A stretch of DNA of 64,000 bases from Echinicola salinicaeni (lineage in GTDB: Bacteria; Bacteroidota; Bacteroidia; Cytophagales; Cyclobacteriaceae): assembly GCF_014280965.1 (NCBI RefSeq), contig NZ_JACODZ010000001.1, forward strand, positions 186,001 through 250,000, in the 5' to 3' direction. The translations under genes were made by a program, and so were the position numbers. Shown here one piece after another: positions 1-9,929 of this stretch; positions within the stretch are counted from its first letter, which is position 1, and each line of letters begins with the position of its first letter. The notes below the pieces were generated by a model that worked only from the letters and a program-made list of their open reading frames with translations, was not told the DNA's origin and ran no database searches.

Positions 1-208
1 TTATCTTGATTCTTTACTATAATCTGATATTCAGCTCTAATACTGGGTGGTATTTCTAAGTTTCCGGCATTTCCAATTAACCCTTTTTGTCTATTCTTTG
101 ATTACCTATTTGTATAACTGGATTATTAACAATTACTTAATTTAAAATATATAAAAATCATTTTTGAATTTATTAATTTGCCTTTTGATTTTATAATAGA
201 GGATTCAA

Positions 209-382
209 ATGCTACAATTTATAGCCAGCGGCGTCTTTATCTTTATGATTTATATGCTTGGGATCATGTCATTTTTTGATTATTCCCAAAGGGTAAAAGC
301 GATTATGGTTAAAGTGTTTTTGTGGTCTGGAACTTTAGCATTAGGATTTACTTTTTTGTACATGCACTTTTTTATACAGTAA
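209..382 (+). CDS. Small hydrophobic membrane protein, 57 residues
   Basis: The frame begins ATG CTA CAA TTT and ends with TAA just upstream of the DUF4421 gene. The product is very hydrophobic: residues 3-22 and 37-55 look like two membrane-spanning helices separated by a short basic loop (DYSQRVK). A purine stretch (AGAGGA) lies just before the ATG. It resembles the tiny inner-membrane proteins common in Bacteroidota genomes, but I recognise no family. The length, composition and start context fit a real gene, but no functional inference is possible. Confidence 0.45.
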   Translation: MLQFIASGVFIFMIYMLGIMSFFDYSQRVKAIMVKVFLWSGTLALGFTFLYMHFFIQ

Positions 383-438
383 CTTAATTGTTTATTCACG
401 GGCAATAAGCTTTCGTTTTAGAAACTTTGTAGAGATTT

Positions 439-1488
439 ATGCCCCGATTGTTTTTGATTAGAAAAAGAGTACTCAACTTGACCATTTTTGTTTTGGCTTT
501 TCAATTTATTGGAAGTCAAGCTCATGGGCAATCAATTATTGAAGATGACTCAAATGCCTACTTTTCAAAATTTCCAGAATTGATTACTGGTAGGGTGTAT
601 GCATCAAGAAAATTTTCAGGGGTTAAAATACATGATAAATTAGATCAGGTTCCTTATTTGAATTATTGGCCTAATACCAGCTTGAATTTAGGTGTTGGGG
701 TAGGGTATGATGCTTTGAATTTGAACTTGGCTTATGGATTTGGCTTTTTAAATCCTGATCGCGGAAAAGGAGAGACCAATTATTTGGATGCCCAATTTCA
801 TACTAACCCTAATGGATGGGTGGTAGATGGATATCTTCAATTTTATAAAGGTTTTCACCTGATTCCTGAAGGAACTTTTGCTGCAAATGACCGGTCTTTT
901 TATTACAGACCGGATATGGTATTTCGAGAAATAGGCGCTTCAGTACAGTATATATTGAACAAGGATAAGTTTTCTTATAAGGCAGCTTTTTATCAAACTG
1001 AGTGGCAGAAAAAATCTGCTGGTTCCCTGCTTATGGGGTTTGAGATGTATGGTGGTTCTGTCAGAGGGGATAGTTCGTTGATACCTCAGTCGGAGCTGGT
1101 TAGTGTCCAAAGAGATTTTTCAAAGACAAGCTTTTTTGAATTAGGACCGAATATAGGGTATGCCTATACTTTGGTGATCGCCAAGCATTTTTTCATTATG
1201 GGGTATGCCTCGGTCAGTCCTAGTTTTGGATTTACTCAAATGCGGGGTGAGATGTCCTCAATCGGCTGGAGTTTAAATCCCAATTATCTTTTAAAGGGAA
1301 GTGTAGGTTATAATACAAAAAGGTGGGCTATCAATGCTAATTTTATGTACGAAAATGTTAGGTTGGCCAAGGTGAAGGACTTTAATACTGAGTTTTTTGT
1401 GGGAAATGTGAGGGCCAATTTTATTTATAGATTTGTAGCTGGACCAAAAACCAAGTCCTTACTCAAATCTATTAAGCCCGTTTGGTGA
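439..1488 (+). CDS. DUF4421 family outer-membrane beta-barrel protein
   Basis: The 349-residue product starts with a basic, hydrophobic signal peptide that probably ends at the AHGQS segment near residue 31. The rest alternates polar and aromatic residues in short strands typical of an outer-membrane barrel. The segment YLPNTSLNLGVGVGYDALNL-like (residues about 76-95, here with NYWPNTSLNLGVGVGYD) and the final aromatic strand FIYRF match my recollection of the DUF4421 family of Bacteroidota, whose function is unknown. It lies about 190 bases upstream of the efflux operon on the same strand, with no evidence that the two are co-transcribed. The family call is from memory; the barrel prediction comes from the sequence. 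Confidence 0.7.
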   Translation: MPRLFLIRKRVLNLTIFVLAFQFIGSQAHGQSIIEDDSNAYFSKFPELITGRVYASRKFSGVKIHDKLDQVPYLNYWPNTSLNLGVGVGYDALNLNLAYGFGFLNPDRGKGETNYLDAQFHTNPNGWVVDGYLQFYKGFHLIPEGTFAANDRSFYYRPDMVFREIGASVQYILNKDKFSYKAAFYQTEWQKKSAGSLLMGFEMYGGSVRGDSSLIPQSELVSVQRDFSKTSFFELGPNIGYAYTLVIAKHFFIMGYASVSPSFGFTQMRGEMSSIGWSLNPNYLLKGSVGYNTKRWAINANFMYENVRLAKVKDFNTEFFVGNVRANFIYRFVAGPKTKSLLKSIKPVW

Positions 1489-1679
1489 TTTGCTAGCAAA
1501 TATTCCATTTTTTGGGTTCTCGATAAATGATTTGAATTTTCTCAACCACTGAAAACTGTCATTTGCCTTCCATGTTTTATTTGAGGTTAGTAAATATATT
1601 ATTGATTTACTTTGTTTAGTAAGCATAGAGGTGGGCTAAGGGATAGTTGACCTAGATTAGAAGGAATTTCTATAAACTA

Positions 1680-2768
1680 ATGAAAAAGCAGACAAAAATC
1701 GTTTTGATTTTGGCTATAGGCCTCGTGATAGCCATCATATTTTTATACCCTAGGATGAATTGGAATAATAGTGTCCATGTTCCTTCTAGTACAGAAACTA
1801 AGGCAAGCGCAGCCACTTCAGGGAGTCTTTTACCTGTAGATGTTTTAGAGATAAAAACAGAGCGCTTGGAGAATAATTTAAAAGTTACAGGGAATGTCCT
1901 TCCAAATGAGTCTGTAGAGTTGAGGCCTGAGATCAGTGGTTTGGTGGAGTCTATCAATTTTAAAGAGGGTCAGTTTGTAAAGAAAGGAACCCCGCTTGTT
2001 TATTTAAATGATGATGAGTTGAGTGCCCAGTTGGATAAATTGGAGTTTACGAAGAAGCTTTATGAGGGGCAAGAAAAGCGTCAGAAGCAATTATTGGAGC
2101 GGGAAGCTATCAGTCAGGAGGAGTATGATGTAATCTTGAATCAATATAATACCACCCTTGCTGATATTCGTTTAGTTAAAGCCCAATTAGATAAAATGGT
2201 GATCAGGGCTCCTTTTAATGGGGTTTTAGGTTTGAGGAGAATTTCAGAAGGCTCCGTAATTGGCAGTGCCGATGTCATTGCAAATATTGTAAATATAGAT
2301 CCGATAAAAATAGAGTTTTCCATTCCGGAAAGGTATGCCAATCAGGTAACAATTGGGTCTTCTATTCAGTTTTCCAATAATGAGTCCCAGGGAATGGAAA
2401 GTGGGAAGGTTTATGCTTATGAGCCAATTATCGATGCGAATACCAGGACCTTAAAATTAAGGGCGATCAGCCCGAATAAGGATAGGAAATTCTTGCCTGG
2501 GATGTTTGTGGGAATTCAGTTCAATTTGGATGTTGAAGAGGAGGCTATCTTGGTGCCTTCAGAAGCATTAATTCCAGAATTGGACGGCTATAAACTTTAT
2601 CTTGCCAATAAAGAGGGGCTAGTGATGGAAAGAAAGGTTTCCATAGGAATGAGGACTGAAAGAAATGTACAGATTACCGATGGACTTAAGCCTGGTGAAT
2701 TTGTGTTGACTACTGGTGTTTTACAGGTAAAAGATGGAATGAAGGTGAAGATGAATAAAATAAACTGA
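1680..2768 (+). CDS. RND efflux periplasmic adaptor (membrane fusion) protein
   Basis: This 362-residue protein links an inner-membrane RND pump to an outer-membrane channel in the periplasm. Residues 8-25 form an uncleaved anchor or signal segment. Residues 60-100 form the first half of the lipoyl/barrel-sandwich domain (RPEISGLVESINFKEGQFVKKGTPL). A short helical hairpin follows at about 110-165, then the second lipoyl half (IRAPFNGVLGLRRISEGSVI), the beta-barrel and a membrane-proximal domain. Its stop codon is immediately followed by the pump gene ATG, so the two are translationally coupled. The hairpin is short, as in MexA/AcrA-type adaptors. The substrate cannot be read from the sequence. 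Confidence 0.93.
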   Translation: MKKQTKIVLILAIGLVIAIIFLYPRMNWNNSVHVPSSTETKASAATSGSLLPVDVLEIKTERLENNLKVTGNVLPNESVELRPEISGLVESINFKEGQFVKKGTPLVYLNDDELSAQLDKLEFTKKLYEGQEKRQKQLLEREAISQEEYDVILNQYNTTLADIRLVKAQLDKMVIRAPFNGVLGLRRISEGSVIGSADVIANIVNIDPIKIEFSIPERYANQVTIGSSIQFSNNESQGMESGKVYAYEPIIDANTRTLKLRAISPNKDRKFLPGMFVGIQFNLDVEEEAILVPSEALIPELDGYKLYLANKEGLVMERKVSIGMRTERNVQITDGLKPGEFVLTTGVLQVKDGMKVKMNKIN

Positions 2769-2769
2769 A

Positions 2770-5700
2770 ATGTCGAGTTTATCTACAGTTAGTATCAGGC
2801 GGCCAGTATTGGCCATCGTGTTTTCCCTGACGATTCTTCTTTTCGGAATTATCGGCATGAGCTTTTTGGGGGTTAGGGAATACCCCAGTGTGGACCCTCC
2901 TGTGATCAGTGTTAGGACGACCTATGTAGGTGCCAATGCGGATGTAATTGAAGCGCAGATTACAGAGCCCCTAGAGGAATCCATAAACGGTATTTCTGGT
3001 ATTAAATCCTTGACTTCGACCAGTAATGACGGTACAAGTAATATTACTGTTGAATTTGAAGTAGGCGCAGATATGGAGGCTGCTGCCAATGATGTAAGGG
3101 ATAAAGTGGCCAGAGCCCAAAGAAACCTTCCTCCAGATGCAGAACCTCCAGTAGTATCAAAGGCAGATGCGGATTCAAGTCCCATCGTATTTTTGAATGT
3201 TCAGAGTAATGAAAAAAGTCTTCTAGAGCTCTCGGAGATTGCTGACAATATCTTTAAGGAACGTTTGCAGACAATTCCTGGGGTGAGTGAAGTTAGAATT
3301 TGGGGGGAAAAGGAATATGCCATGAGATTGAGGATGGATCCCATTCGAATGGCTTCCTATGGTGTCACTCCCTTGGATGTGCTCAATAAGGTCCAAAGTG
3401 AAAATGTGGAGTTGCCATCTGGAAGGATAGAAGGGTCCACTATTGAATTGTCCGTTAGGACTAAGAGTAGACTCTCTACCCCTGATGAATTCAATATGTT
3501 GATCATCAAGGAGGATAATAATAATATTGTTCGTTTTCAGGACGTAGGAATAGCAGAGCTAGCTCCTTTGAATGAAAGAACCGTATTAAAAAGAGATGGG
3601 GTTCCCATGGTTGGTGTGGTATTGGTTCCCTTGCCGGGCTCCAATAGTATAGAGATTGCGGATGAATTTTATAAAAGGTTAGAGTTCATCAAAAAAGATT
3701 TGCCTGATGATGTAATGTTGGGAATTGGTTTTGATACCACCAAGTATATCAGAAGTTCTATTAGCGAGGTGCAGGAAACCATTGTCTTGGCCTTCTTACT
3801 AGTAGTGGCGATTATATTTTTGTTCTTGAGGGATTGGAGGACGACATTTATTCCGGTGCTTACCATTCCTATTTCATTGATAGGTGTTTTCTTTATTATG
3901 TACCTCATGGATTTCTCCATCAATGTATTGACCTTACTAGGGATAGTATTGTCTATCGGTCTGGTGGTGGATGATGCCATCGTGGTATTGGAGAATATCT
4001 ACTCCAAAATCGAAAAGGGACAAAATCCAGATAAGGCCGCAGAAAAAGGGGCCGAGGAAATATTCTTTGCTGTGATTGCCACCACCATCGCTTTGGCAGC
4101 AGTATTCTTACCTGTAATATTTCTTTCGGGAACCACTGGTAGGTTATTCCGGGAATTTGGTATTGTGGTAGCCGGGGCAGTGATTATTTCTTCCTTTGTG
4201 GCCTTGACCATGACACCTATGCTGAGCGCAAAATTGCTTAAGAAAAGGGAAAATCACAATTGGTTTTATAATGTAACGGAACCTGTTTTTGTGTGGTTGA
4301 CTGAGAAATATGAAATTGTTTTGAGGGCATTTATGCGGTTCCGGTGGACTGCATTTTTGATCATTGCCTCAATGGGCTTTGGCATCTACTTTCTATTTAT
4401 CACCATTCCATCCGAACTGGCCCCAATGGAAGATAGGGGAGAGTTTAGGATAAACATGAGTGGGCCAGAAGGAGCAACTTTCGACTATATGGATAGGGTT
4501 ATTGATGAGTTGTTGGTTGAGATCATGGAGGTGGTACCCGATAGATACAGGAGTAGTTTGATCTCGGTAACCTCACCTGGCTTTGGTACGGCCAGTACCA
4601 ATTCGGGTATGGTAATCGTTAGGCTGGTAGATGCTGTAGATCGTGATTTGAGTCAACAGCAAATTTTCGAAACTGTCTCTGGGGTGATCAAGAATAAAAC
4701 TGATGTAAGGGCATTCGCTTCGCAGCCACAATCCATAGGTGACCGAAGAGGAGGTTTGCCCATTCAGTATGTTTTGCAAGCACCAAGTATTGATAAACTA
4801 AAGGAGATTATCCCTTCCTTTATGGAACGAGTGAACCAAAGTGAGTTTTTTGCCTTTTCAGATATCAATTTGAAGTTTACCAAGCCGGAAATTGAAGTAG
4901 AAATAGATCGTGATAAGGCTAGGAATATTGGGGTTTCCGTTCAGGAAATAGCTAGAACCTTACAGCTTTCCTACTCAGGGCAGCGATTCGATTATTTTAT
5001 CATGAAAGGGAAGCAATACCAGGTTGTGGGGGAGATGCAGCTTGAAGACAGGAATGAGCCTGTTAATTTGAGAATGTTGTATGTAAGGGCTGAAAATGGG
5101 CAACTGGTTCAGTTAGATAATTTGGTGACCATTAGAGAAAAAAGTACTCCACCACAGCTTTATAGGTATAACCGTTTTGTAAGTGCGACTGTTTCTGCTG
5201 GTTTGGCCGGGAAATATACTATTGGAGATGGTTTGGATGAGATGGATAGAATAGCTGATGAAGTATTGGATGATACCTATACCACTGATGTGGCCGGGGT
5301 TTCTAAAGAATATAGACAGAGTTCCAATAGTTTGGTGTTTGCTTTCTTGTTTGCTCTTATCCTTATTTATTTGGTACTGTCTGCACAGTTTGAAAGCTTC
5401 AAGGATCCGTTGACCATTATGTTTACTGTGCCGCTTGCATTATGTGGAGCTTTAATTTCACTATGGTTGTTTGATTTTACACTGAATATTTTCAGTCAGA
5501 TCGGTATTATTATGTTGATAGGATTGGTGACAAAGAATGGTATTCTGATTGTAGAGTTTGCCAACCAAAGGAAAGCGCATGGCCATGATGTTGATGATGC
5601 TATTATTGGTGCAGCATCAGCAAGGTTTAGGCCTATTTTGATGACCAGTTTGTCCACTATTTTGGGAATACTCCCCATCGCATTGGCTTTGGGTGCTGGA

Positions 5701-5832
5701 GCGGAAAGCAGGATGCCCATGGGGGTGGCTGTGATTGGAGGACTGGTTTTTTCTACCATTTTGACCCTGTTTGTTATCCCTGCTATATACACTTATTTGA
5801 CATCTAAATCCGGAAGATTAGCGAGAGTATGA
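2770..5832 (+). CDS. RND family efflux transporter, inner-membrane pump
   Basis: At 1020 residues this has the usual length of the AcrB/MexB (HAE-1) family, proton-driven trimeric pumps exporting drugs and other amphiphiles. The N terminus (SIRRPVLAIVFSLTILLFGIIG) is a typical TM1. The proton-relay Asp pair is visible in TM4 as GLVVDDAIVVLENI near residue 405, and the second half repeats the fold (GLVTKNGILIVEFANQ near residue 925). Large periplasmic porter loops follow TM1 and TM7. The gene lies between an adaptor and a TolC-type channel, and its last four bases overlap the channel start. No regulator gene is adjacent, so control is unknown. Confidence 0.95.
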   Translation: MSSLSTVSIRRPVLAIVFSLTILLFGIIGMSFLGVREYPSVDPPVISVRTTYVGANADVIEAQITEPLEESINGISGIKSLTSTSNDGTSNITVEFEVGADMEAAANDVRDKVARAQRNLPPDAEPPVVSKADADSSPIVFLNVQSNEKSLLELSEIADNIFKERLQTIPGVSEVRIWGEKEYAMRLRMDPIRMASYGVTPLDVLNKVQSENVELPSGRIEGSTIELSVRTKSRLSTPDEFNMLIIKEDNNNIVRFQDVGIAELAPLNERTVLKRDGVPMVGVVLVPLPGSNSIEIADEFYKRLEFIKKDLPDDVMLGIGFDTTKYIRSSISEVQETIVLAFLLVVAIIFLFLRDWRTTFIPVLTIPISLIGVFFIMYLMDFSINVLTLLGIVLSIGLVVDDAIVVLENIYSKIEKGQNPDKAAEKGAEEIFFAVIATTIALAAVFLPVIFLSGTTGRLFREFGIVVAGAVIISSFVALTMTPMLSAKLLKKRENHNWFYNVTEPVFVWLTEKYEIVLRAFMRFRWTAFLIIASMGFGIYFLFITIPSELAPMEDRGEFRINMSGPEGATFDYMDRVIDELLVEIMEVVPDRYRSSLISVTSPGFGTASTNSGMVIVRLVDAVDRDLSQQQIFETVSGVIKNKTDVRAFASQPQSIGDRRGGLPIQYVLQAPSIDKLKEIIPSFMERVNQSEFFAFSDINLKFTKPEIEVEIDRDKARNIGVSVQEIARTLQLSYSGQRFDYFIMKGKQYQVVGEMQLEDRNEPVNLRMLYVRAENGQLVQLDNLVTIREKSTPPQLYRYNRFVSATVSAGLAGKYTIGDGLDEMDRIADEVLDDTYTTDVAGVSKEYRQSSNSLVFAFLFALILIYLVLSAQFESFKDPLTIMFTVPLALCGALISLWLFDFTLNIFSQIGIIMLIGLVTKNGILIVEFANQRKAHGHDVDDAIIGAASARFRPILMTSLSTILGILPIALALGAGAESRMPMGVAVIGGLVFSTILTLFVIPAIYTYLTSKSGRLARV

Positions 5833-7157
5833 TGAAGTATTGTTTGATTGTTTTAATGGCTGTAACTGTTTCCAGCCAAGTGCTTGCGCAAGAAGAACTT
5901 TCCTTTGAGAAAGCGGTGATGCTGGGCTTGGAGAATAACTATGATGTCAAAATTGCCCTTAAGGAAAAGGAAGTTACGGAAATAGATAAAAAGATTGGTT
6001 TGGGCGCATTATTGCCAAGTGTTGATGCCACATATGGTAGGACAAAGAGTGTGGAGGATGTAGAGCAGCAATTTGTCAATGAAAATGAGCCGAGACTTAT
6101 AGAAGGAGCTAATTCAACGGGAGAAAACTTTAATCTAAATGCGATTTACGGATTTAGGTATGATGCCGTAGTGGCAATGAAGCGATTGGGAAAGCTAAAT
6201 GAGATAGGTGAGCTTCAAGCGAAAATTGTGATTGAAAATACGGTTGCGGCCATTTCGACAGGTTATTACAGATTGGTATTGGAGCTTGAGAGAAATGACC
6301 TTTTAAAGGAGACCCTAGAGTTATCCAAGCAGAGATTGGATATTGTAAAGGCTCAGTATGAATTGGGAGGTACTTCAAAAAGAGAGTATTTGGCCGCTCA
6401 GGTAGATTATAATACTGATATGTCCCAATTGGTTTCCCAAGAGCAGGTGATCAGAAATGCAAGGATCAATCTAAATGAGCTTTTGGCCATAGAAGCTGAT
6501 ACTCAATTTGCCATTAAGGATTCTATTGAGATTCAAGAGGACCTCAAGTTGGGGCCACTTTTAGATCGGGCCTTTGATGATAATAAAATGTTACTGGTCA
6601 ATAGAAGGGAGCAAAATGTGGCTTATTTGGAAATGAAGGAACTTCAGGCACAGCGGTTACCAACGTTGAGTCTGAATGGTAGCTATCGCGAGTCGGTTTC
6701 CAATTCAGACGCTGGTTTCCTGATCCAAAACAAGCGTAATGGTTTCAATGTTGGTGCGACTTTAGGGATTAATCTTTTTAGTGGCTTTATTTTGAACAGG
6801 CAAGTTCAAAGGGCCAAAGTTAGACAAGAAGCTCAGGCATATGTTCTTGAGCAATATGAGACGCAGCTTAATGCAGATATTTATCGAGCGTTCAATGTAT
6901 ATGAAAATAGTAAGCGTCGATTGGAAATTGAACAGGACAACTTTTTGGTAGTAGGAGAAAATACAGCCATTGCTTTTGACCGTTTCAAGTCTGGTTTGAC
7001 CAGTTTCTTGGAATTTAGGGATGCGCAGGTGAACAGGCTGCAAGCAGAGACTAGATTGATAGAGGCGGTTTATTCCATAAAGGTGGCTGAAGTAGAGCTG
7101 CTTAGGTTGGCTGGAGCTATTTATTATGATAGCAATTCTAGTCCTATTTTGAATTAA
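5829..7157 (+). CDS. TolC-family outer-membrane efflux channel
   Basis: The 442-residue protein begins with a signal peptide ending near VLAQEE (residue 22). It has the duplicated helical repeats of outer-membrane efflux proteins: the first starts with LSFEKAVMLGLENNYDVKIALKE and the second with the LLDRAFDDNKMLLVNRREQ segment. The near-terminal sequence FRSGLTSFLEF-like (here FKSGLTSFLEFRDAQVNRLQAE) is the usual second-repeat signature. The ATG overlaps the pump gene stop, giving a three-gene adaptor-pump-channel operon that can build a complete tripartite exporter. A weak hairpin follows the stop codon and may end the transcript. Confidence 0.93.
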   Translation: MMKYCLIVLMAVTVSSQVLAQEELSFEKAVMLGLENNYDVKIALKEKEVTEIDKKIGLGALLPSVDATYGRTKSVEDVEQQFVNENEPRLIEGANSTGENFNLNAIYGFRYDAVVAMKRLGKLNEIGELQAKIVIENTVAAISTGYYRLVLELERNDLLKETLELSKQRLDIVKAQYELGGTSKREYLAAQVDYNTDMSQLVSQEQVIRNARINLNELLAIEADTQFAIKDSIEIQEDLKLGPLLDRAFDDNKMLLVNRREQNVAYLEMKELQAQRLPTLSLNGSYRESVSNSDAGFLIQNKRNGFNVGATLGINLFSGFILNRQVQRAKVRQEAQAYVLEQYETQLNADIYRAFNVYENSKRRLEIEQDNFLVVGENTAIAFDRFKSGLTSFLEFRDAQVNRLQAETRLIEAVYSIKVAEVELLRLAGAIYYDSNSSPILN

Positions 7158-7172
7158 TTAACCTTTATTTAG

Positions 7173-7199
7173 GGAGTGATGGTAATATATCATCGCTCC
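7173..7199 (+). terminator. Possible weak terminator after the efflux operon
   Basis: Arms 7173-7181 and 7191-7199 form a 9-pair stem with one G-U pair and a 9-base loop. No strong T-run follows, so it may be only a hairpin. Confidence 0.4.
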
Positions 7200-7265
7200 T
7201 AACTTAATGTTTAGTGCATTTTTCAATTTATTTCCTGATATTAAAGGTCTAATTTAGATGGCTTT

Positions 7266-9455
7266 ATGAAGGGAGACAAATTGAAAAAGTACTTTTTATG
7301 GTTAGAAATGAATTACGCATGCCGTTATGCCGGTGTGATGATCTTTATTTTTAGCCCTGTTTTTTCATTGATTGCGTCTGATAATTTACCTGTAGATCTT
7401 TTTTCAGATTCAATTAAAGTGGATAAAGTAAAGGTCATTGATAATGCAATAGAATTCTCAAGAAGCTTGCATAAGGAAAATCATGATGAGGAGCTTGAGT
7501 ACGAAGAAGCAGAAAAAGCCTTGGATTTGTCCTTGGAGCTTGGTGATACCTTATTATACGCCAAATCTCTAGATAATATGGGCTTGCTTTATAGGTATCA
7601 TCAGCGGTATGCTGAAGCTACTGGTTTGCACGCCAAAGCTTATGATTTGATCGTCAAGGAGGATTCTTCTTTTCTTGCCAAGATGATCTATTCGAATAAT
7701 GCAGGTGTGGCCAGTCGCTATGGTGAAGATTATGAAAGTGCGGTGTTTTATTATCTTCAGGCCCTGAAAATAGCAGAATCCCAAGAGGACCTTCGGAATA
7801 TTGCCATAGCCTGCAATGGTCTTGGGAATACTTTGTTACATATTCCTGGAAGGGAAGAAGATGCCCTGACCTATTTTGAGCGTTCCCTTGATGCCGAAAG
7901 GGAGCGGGGAAATACCTTGGGAATTGCGATGAATTACCTGTCCATTGGAGATTACTTTACAGAGAAAGGTGATTATAAAAGGGGGCGTGGCTACTTGGAA
8001 ATGCTGCTTGAAATTAATCAAAGAAGGAAGGATGATTATGGTTTGGGAATTACCTATGAATATTTTGGGCATAACTACCTGAAAGAAGGTGTCGATTTGG
8101 ATCAGGCAGCTAAATATTATAAGCAATCTCTTGGTATTTTTTCTAAGATGAATGATGCCCACAAACAAGCAGATCTTTTAAAGGCATTGGCAGATGTGTA
8201 TCGTATGAATCAACAATATGATTTGGCCATAGAGTACTATCATAAAACTTGGGACTTGGCCATTGAAATTCCCAATAAAAGTCTGATTCAGACTTCTGCC
8301 TCTCAATTATCTTCTATTTATGAAATGCAATCAAGGCTGGGTTTGGCTTTGAAGTATTATAAGATTTCAGATCAATATAAGGATAGTGTAAACCTAATCA
8401 ATCAGGAAACTGAGATAGCAGCTATTGAAAAGCGTTATGCTTTGGAGCAAAAGGAATCGCAGATTGAATTATTGGAAAAAGACAGATCGCTACAACAATT
8501 CCAGTTGGATAGCCAGATGGCAGAGCTAAAAAGTCAGCGGATAATACTTGTGCTTTTATTGATGGTTTTAGTGGCTATTGCCGTGATTGCCCTTATGCAA
8601 TTCAAAAATATAAAAGCCAAGAAAGTAGCTAATTTGATGCTGATGAGGCAAAACAGACAGATAAGTGAACAAAAAAGTCAGATTGAAAAGGTAAATGAGC
8701 AATTGGAGGCCACTTTTAAGGAATTGATGGCCGAACAAAAAAATAACGAAGAGAAGCGGGTTAAGCTTTTGGAGAGTAAGTTTGAGAACCGTATACAATC
8801 CTTGGCTTTACAGTCCTTGGAATCTCAAATGAATCCTCATTTTTTGTTTAATGGGATGAATGCTGTGCGTTGGTTAGTGATGAAGAATAAGAATGCGGAG
8901 GCCAAGGAGTATATAGATACCTTTGCCCAACTTTTGAGACTTAGTTTGACAAATAATAGAAAGCATACTATTTGTCTGGCTGAAGAATTAAAAGCTACTG
9001 AATTGTACCTTAAAATTGAAAAGTTGAGATTTGATGGAGGGTTTGATTTTCAAATGGATGTATCCGCAGAGGTGAACCCCCATCATATAGATGTGCCTCC
9101 AAAAATCCTTCAGCCATTGGTTGAAAATGCAATAAAACATGGTTTATTGCCCAGCAGAAAAGCAAATAAAGAGTTGTTGATTAGGGTTTTTGATCAAGAT
9201 GAAGTATTGATTATAGAAGTTTTGGACAATGGGGTAGGCTATAGGAAACAAAAAGATGATAAGGATGGGAATAATGTGTACGGGACTCATTTAGGCTTAA
9301 AGTTGATCGCAGAACGGTTGGCTATTTATAATCAGCAAAGCAATCATAAGGTGGACTTTAATATTAAAGCCAGGTATGATCAAAATAAGGCGATTACAGG
9401 GACCAAAGCCAAAATCAGTATAGTGCTGGAAGAGGCAGTAGACTCTGTGGGATAA
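7266..9455 (+). CDS. TPR-containing LytS/YpdA-type sensor histidine kinase
   Basis: The 729-residue product has an N-terminal hydrophobic segment (about 18-40), then a long run of tetratricopeptide repeats (about 70-390, for example LLYAKSLDNMGLLYRYHQRYAEA). A coiled coil leads to one membrane helix near residues 424-443 and a second coiled coil. The His_kinase module is the LytS type: LESQMNPHFLFNGMNAVRW (phospho-acceptor His near 525), with an ATPase N box ENAIKHGL near 620. The TPR part is predicted to lie in the periplasm. The likely partner is the LytTR response regulator about 800 bases downstream. The signal sensed is unknown. Confidence 0.92.
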   Translation: MKGDKLKKYFLWLEMNYACRYAGVMIFIFSPVFSLIASDNLPVDLFSDSIKVDKVKVIDNAIEFSRSLHKENHDEELEYEEAEKALDLSLELGDTLLYAKSLDNMGLLYRYHQRYAEATGLHAKAYDLIVKEDSSFLAKMIYSNNAGVASRYGEDYESAVFYYLQALKIAESQEDLRNIAIACNGLGNTLLHIPGREEDALTYFERSLDAERERGNTLGIAMNYLSIGDYFTEKGDYKRGRGYLEMLLEINQRRKDDYGLGITYEYFGHNYLKEGVDLDQAAKYYKQSLGIFSKMNDAHKQADLLKALADVYRMNQQYDLAIEYYHKTWDLAIEIPNKSLIQTSASQLSSIYEMQSRLGLALKYYKISDQYKDSVNLINQETEIAAIEKRYALEQKESQIELLEKDRSLQQFQLDSQMAELKSQRIILVLLLMVLVAIAVIALMQFKNIKAKKVANLMLMRQNRQISEQKSQIEKVNEQLEATFKELMAEQKNNEEKRVKLLESKFENRIQSLALQSLESQMNPHFLFNGMNAVRWLVMKNKNAEAKEYIDTFAQLLRLSLTNNRKHTICLAEELKATELYLKIEKLRFDGGFDFQMDVSAEVNPHHIDVPPKILQPLVENAIKHGLLPSRKANKELLIRVFDQDEVLIIEVLDNGVGYRKQKDDKDGNNVYGTHLGLKLIAERLAIYNQQSNHKVDFNIKARYDQNKAITGTKAKISIVLEEAVDSVG

Positions 9456-9467
9456 TGCTTATAGGAA

Positions 9468-9929
9468 TTATTGGGGGAATATTTCTTGATCTTCCTTTTG
9501 CATGTTTTTTATACTTGCATAACTTTTTGTCCCGCTCAGCTTTGCGGTGATAAAGTGGTCATTATCTAATCTTAGACGGATTTTTATGGACTTCGGATCT
9601 TTTACATCACCAATACAAAAATAGGGCGTGTTATAATCTAATAATTTGTAATTGGATTCCCCGTTTACAAAGACTTGATAGCCGGATGTTTTGATGGAAT
9701 GGCTAATAATAGTCTTTATTTTAAAAACTTGCTCTTGTTGGTCTGGGGTTAGGAAGACTTTTCCAATTTTAAATTCATCCTCATCATTTTGATGATTTTC
9801 ATTACTGGATGAAGCGATTAGATTGTAAACGATCAGATTTTCTGAGTTGGGAGCTTTTTTTAATTGATCATTGCAGCCTATTAGAAGGGAGAAAAGGCAA
9901 AATATGCATATTTGATAGAAGCATTTCAT
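9468..9929 (-). CDS. Small predicted lipoprotein, unknown function
   Basis: The 153-residue product has a short signal peptide with lipobox LLIGC near residue 19, so it should be lipid-anchored in the envelope. The rest is polar and I recognise no domain. Two stretches (KLLDYNTPYFCIGDVK and IKIRLRLDNDHFITAKL) look like beta-strands of a small sandwich. It lies antisense between the histidine kinase and response regulator genes. Its stop is only 13 bases from the kinase stop, and its promoter side faces the regulator gene, so it may be regulated by, or feed back on, this two-component pair. That link rests on position only. Confidence 0.75.
   Translation of the reverse strand: MKCFYQICIFCLFSLLIGCNDQLKKAPNSENLIVYNLIASSSNENHQNDEDEFKIGKVFLTPDQQEQVFKIKTIISHSIKTSGYQVFVNGESNYKLLDYNTPYFCIGDVKDPKSIKIRLRLDNDHFITAKLSGTKSYASIKNMQKEDQEIFPQ

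Noticed and set aside
1670-1957. Minus-strand reading frame opposite the RND adaptor gene, and many similar antisense frames
   Set aside because: It is a shadow of a well-supported gene with clear domains and has no domain or start context of its own. The same holds for the other antisense or out-of-frame frames inside real genes.
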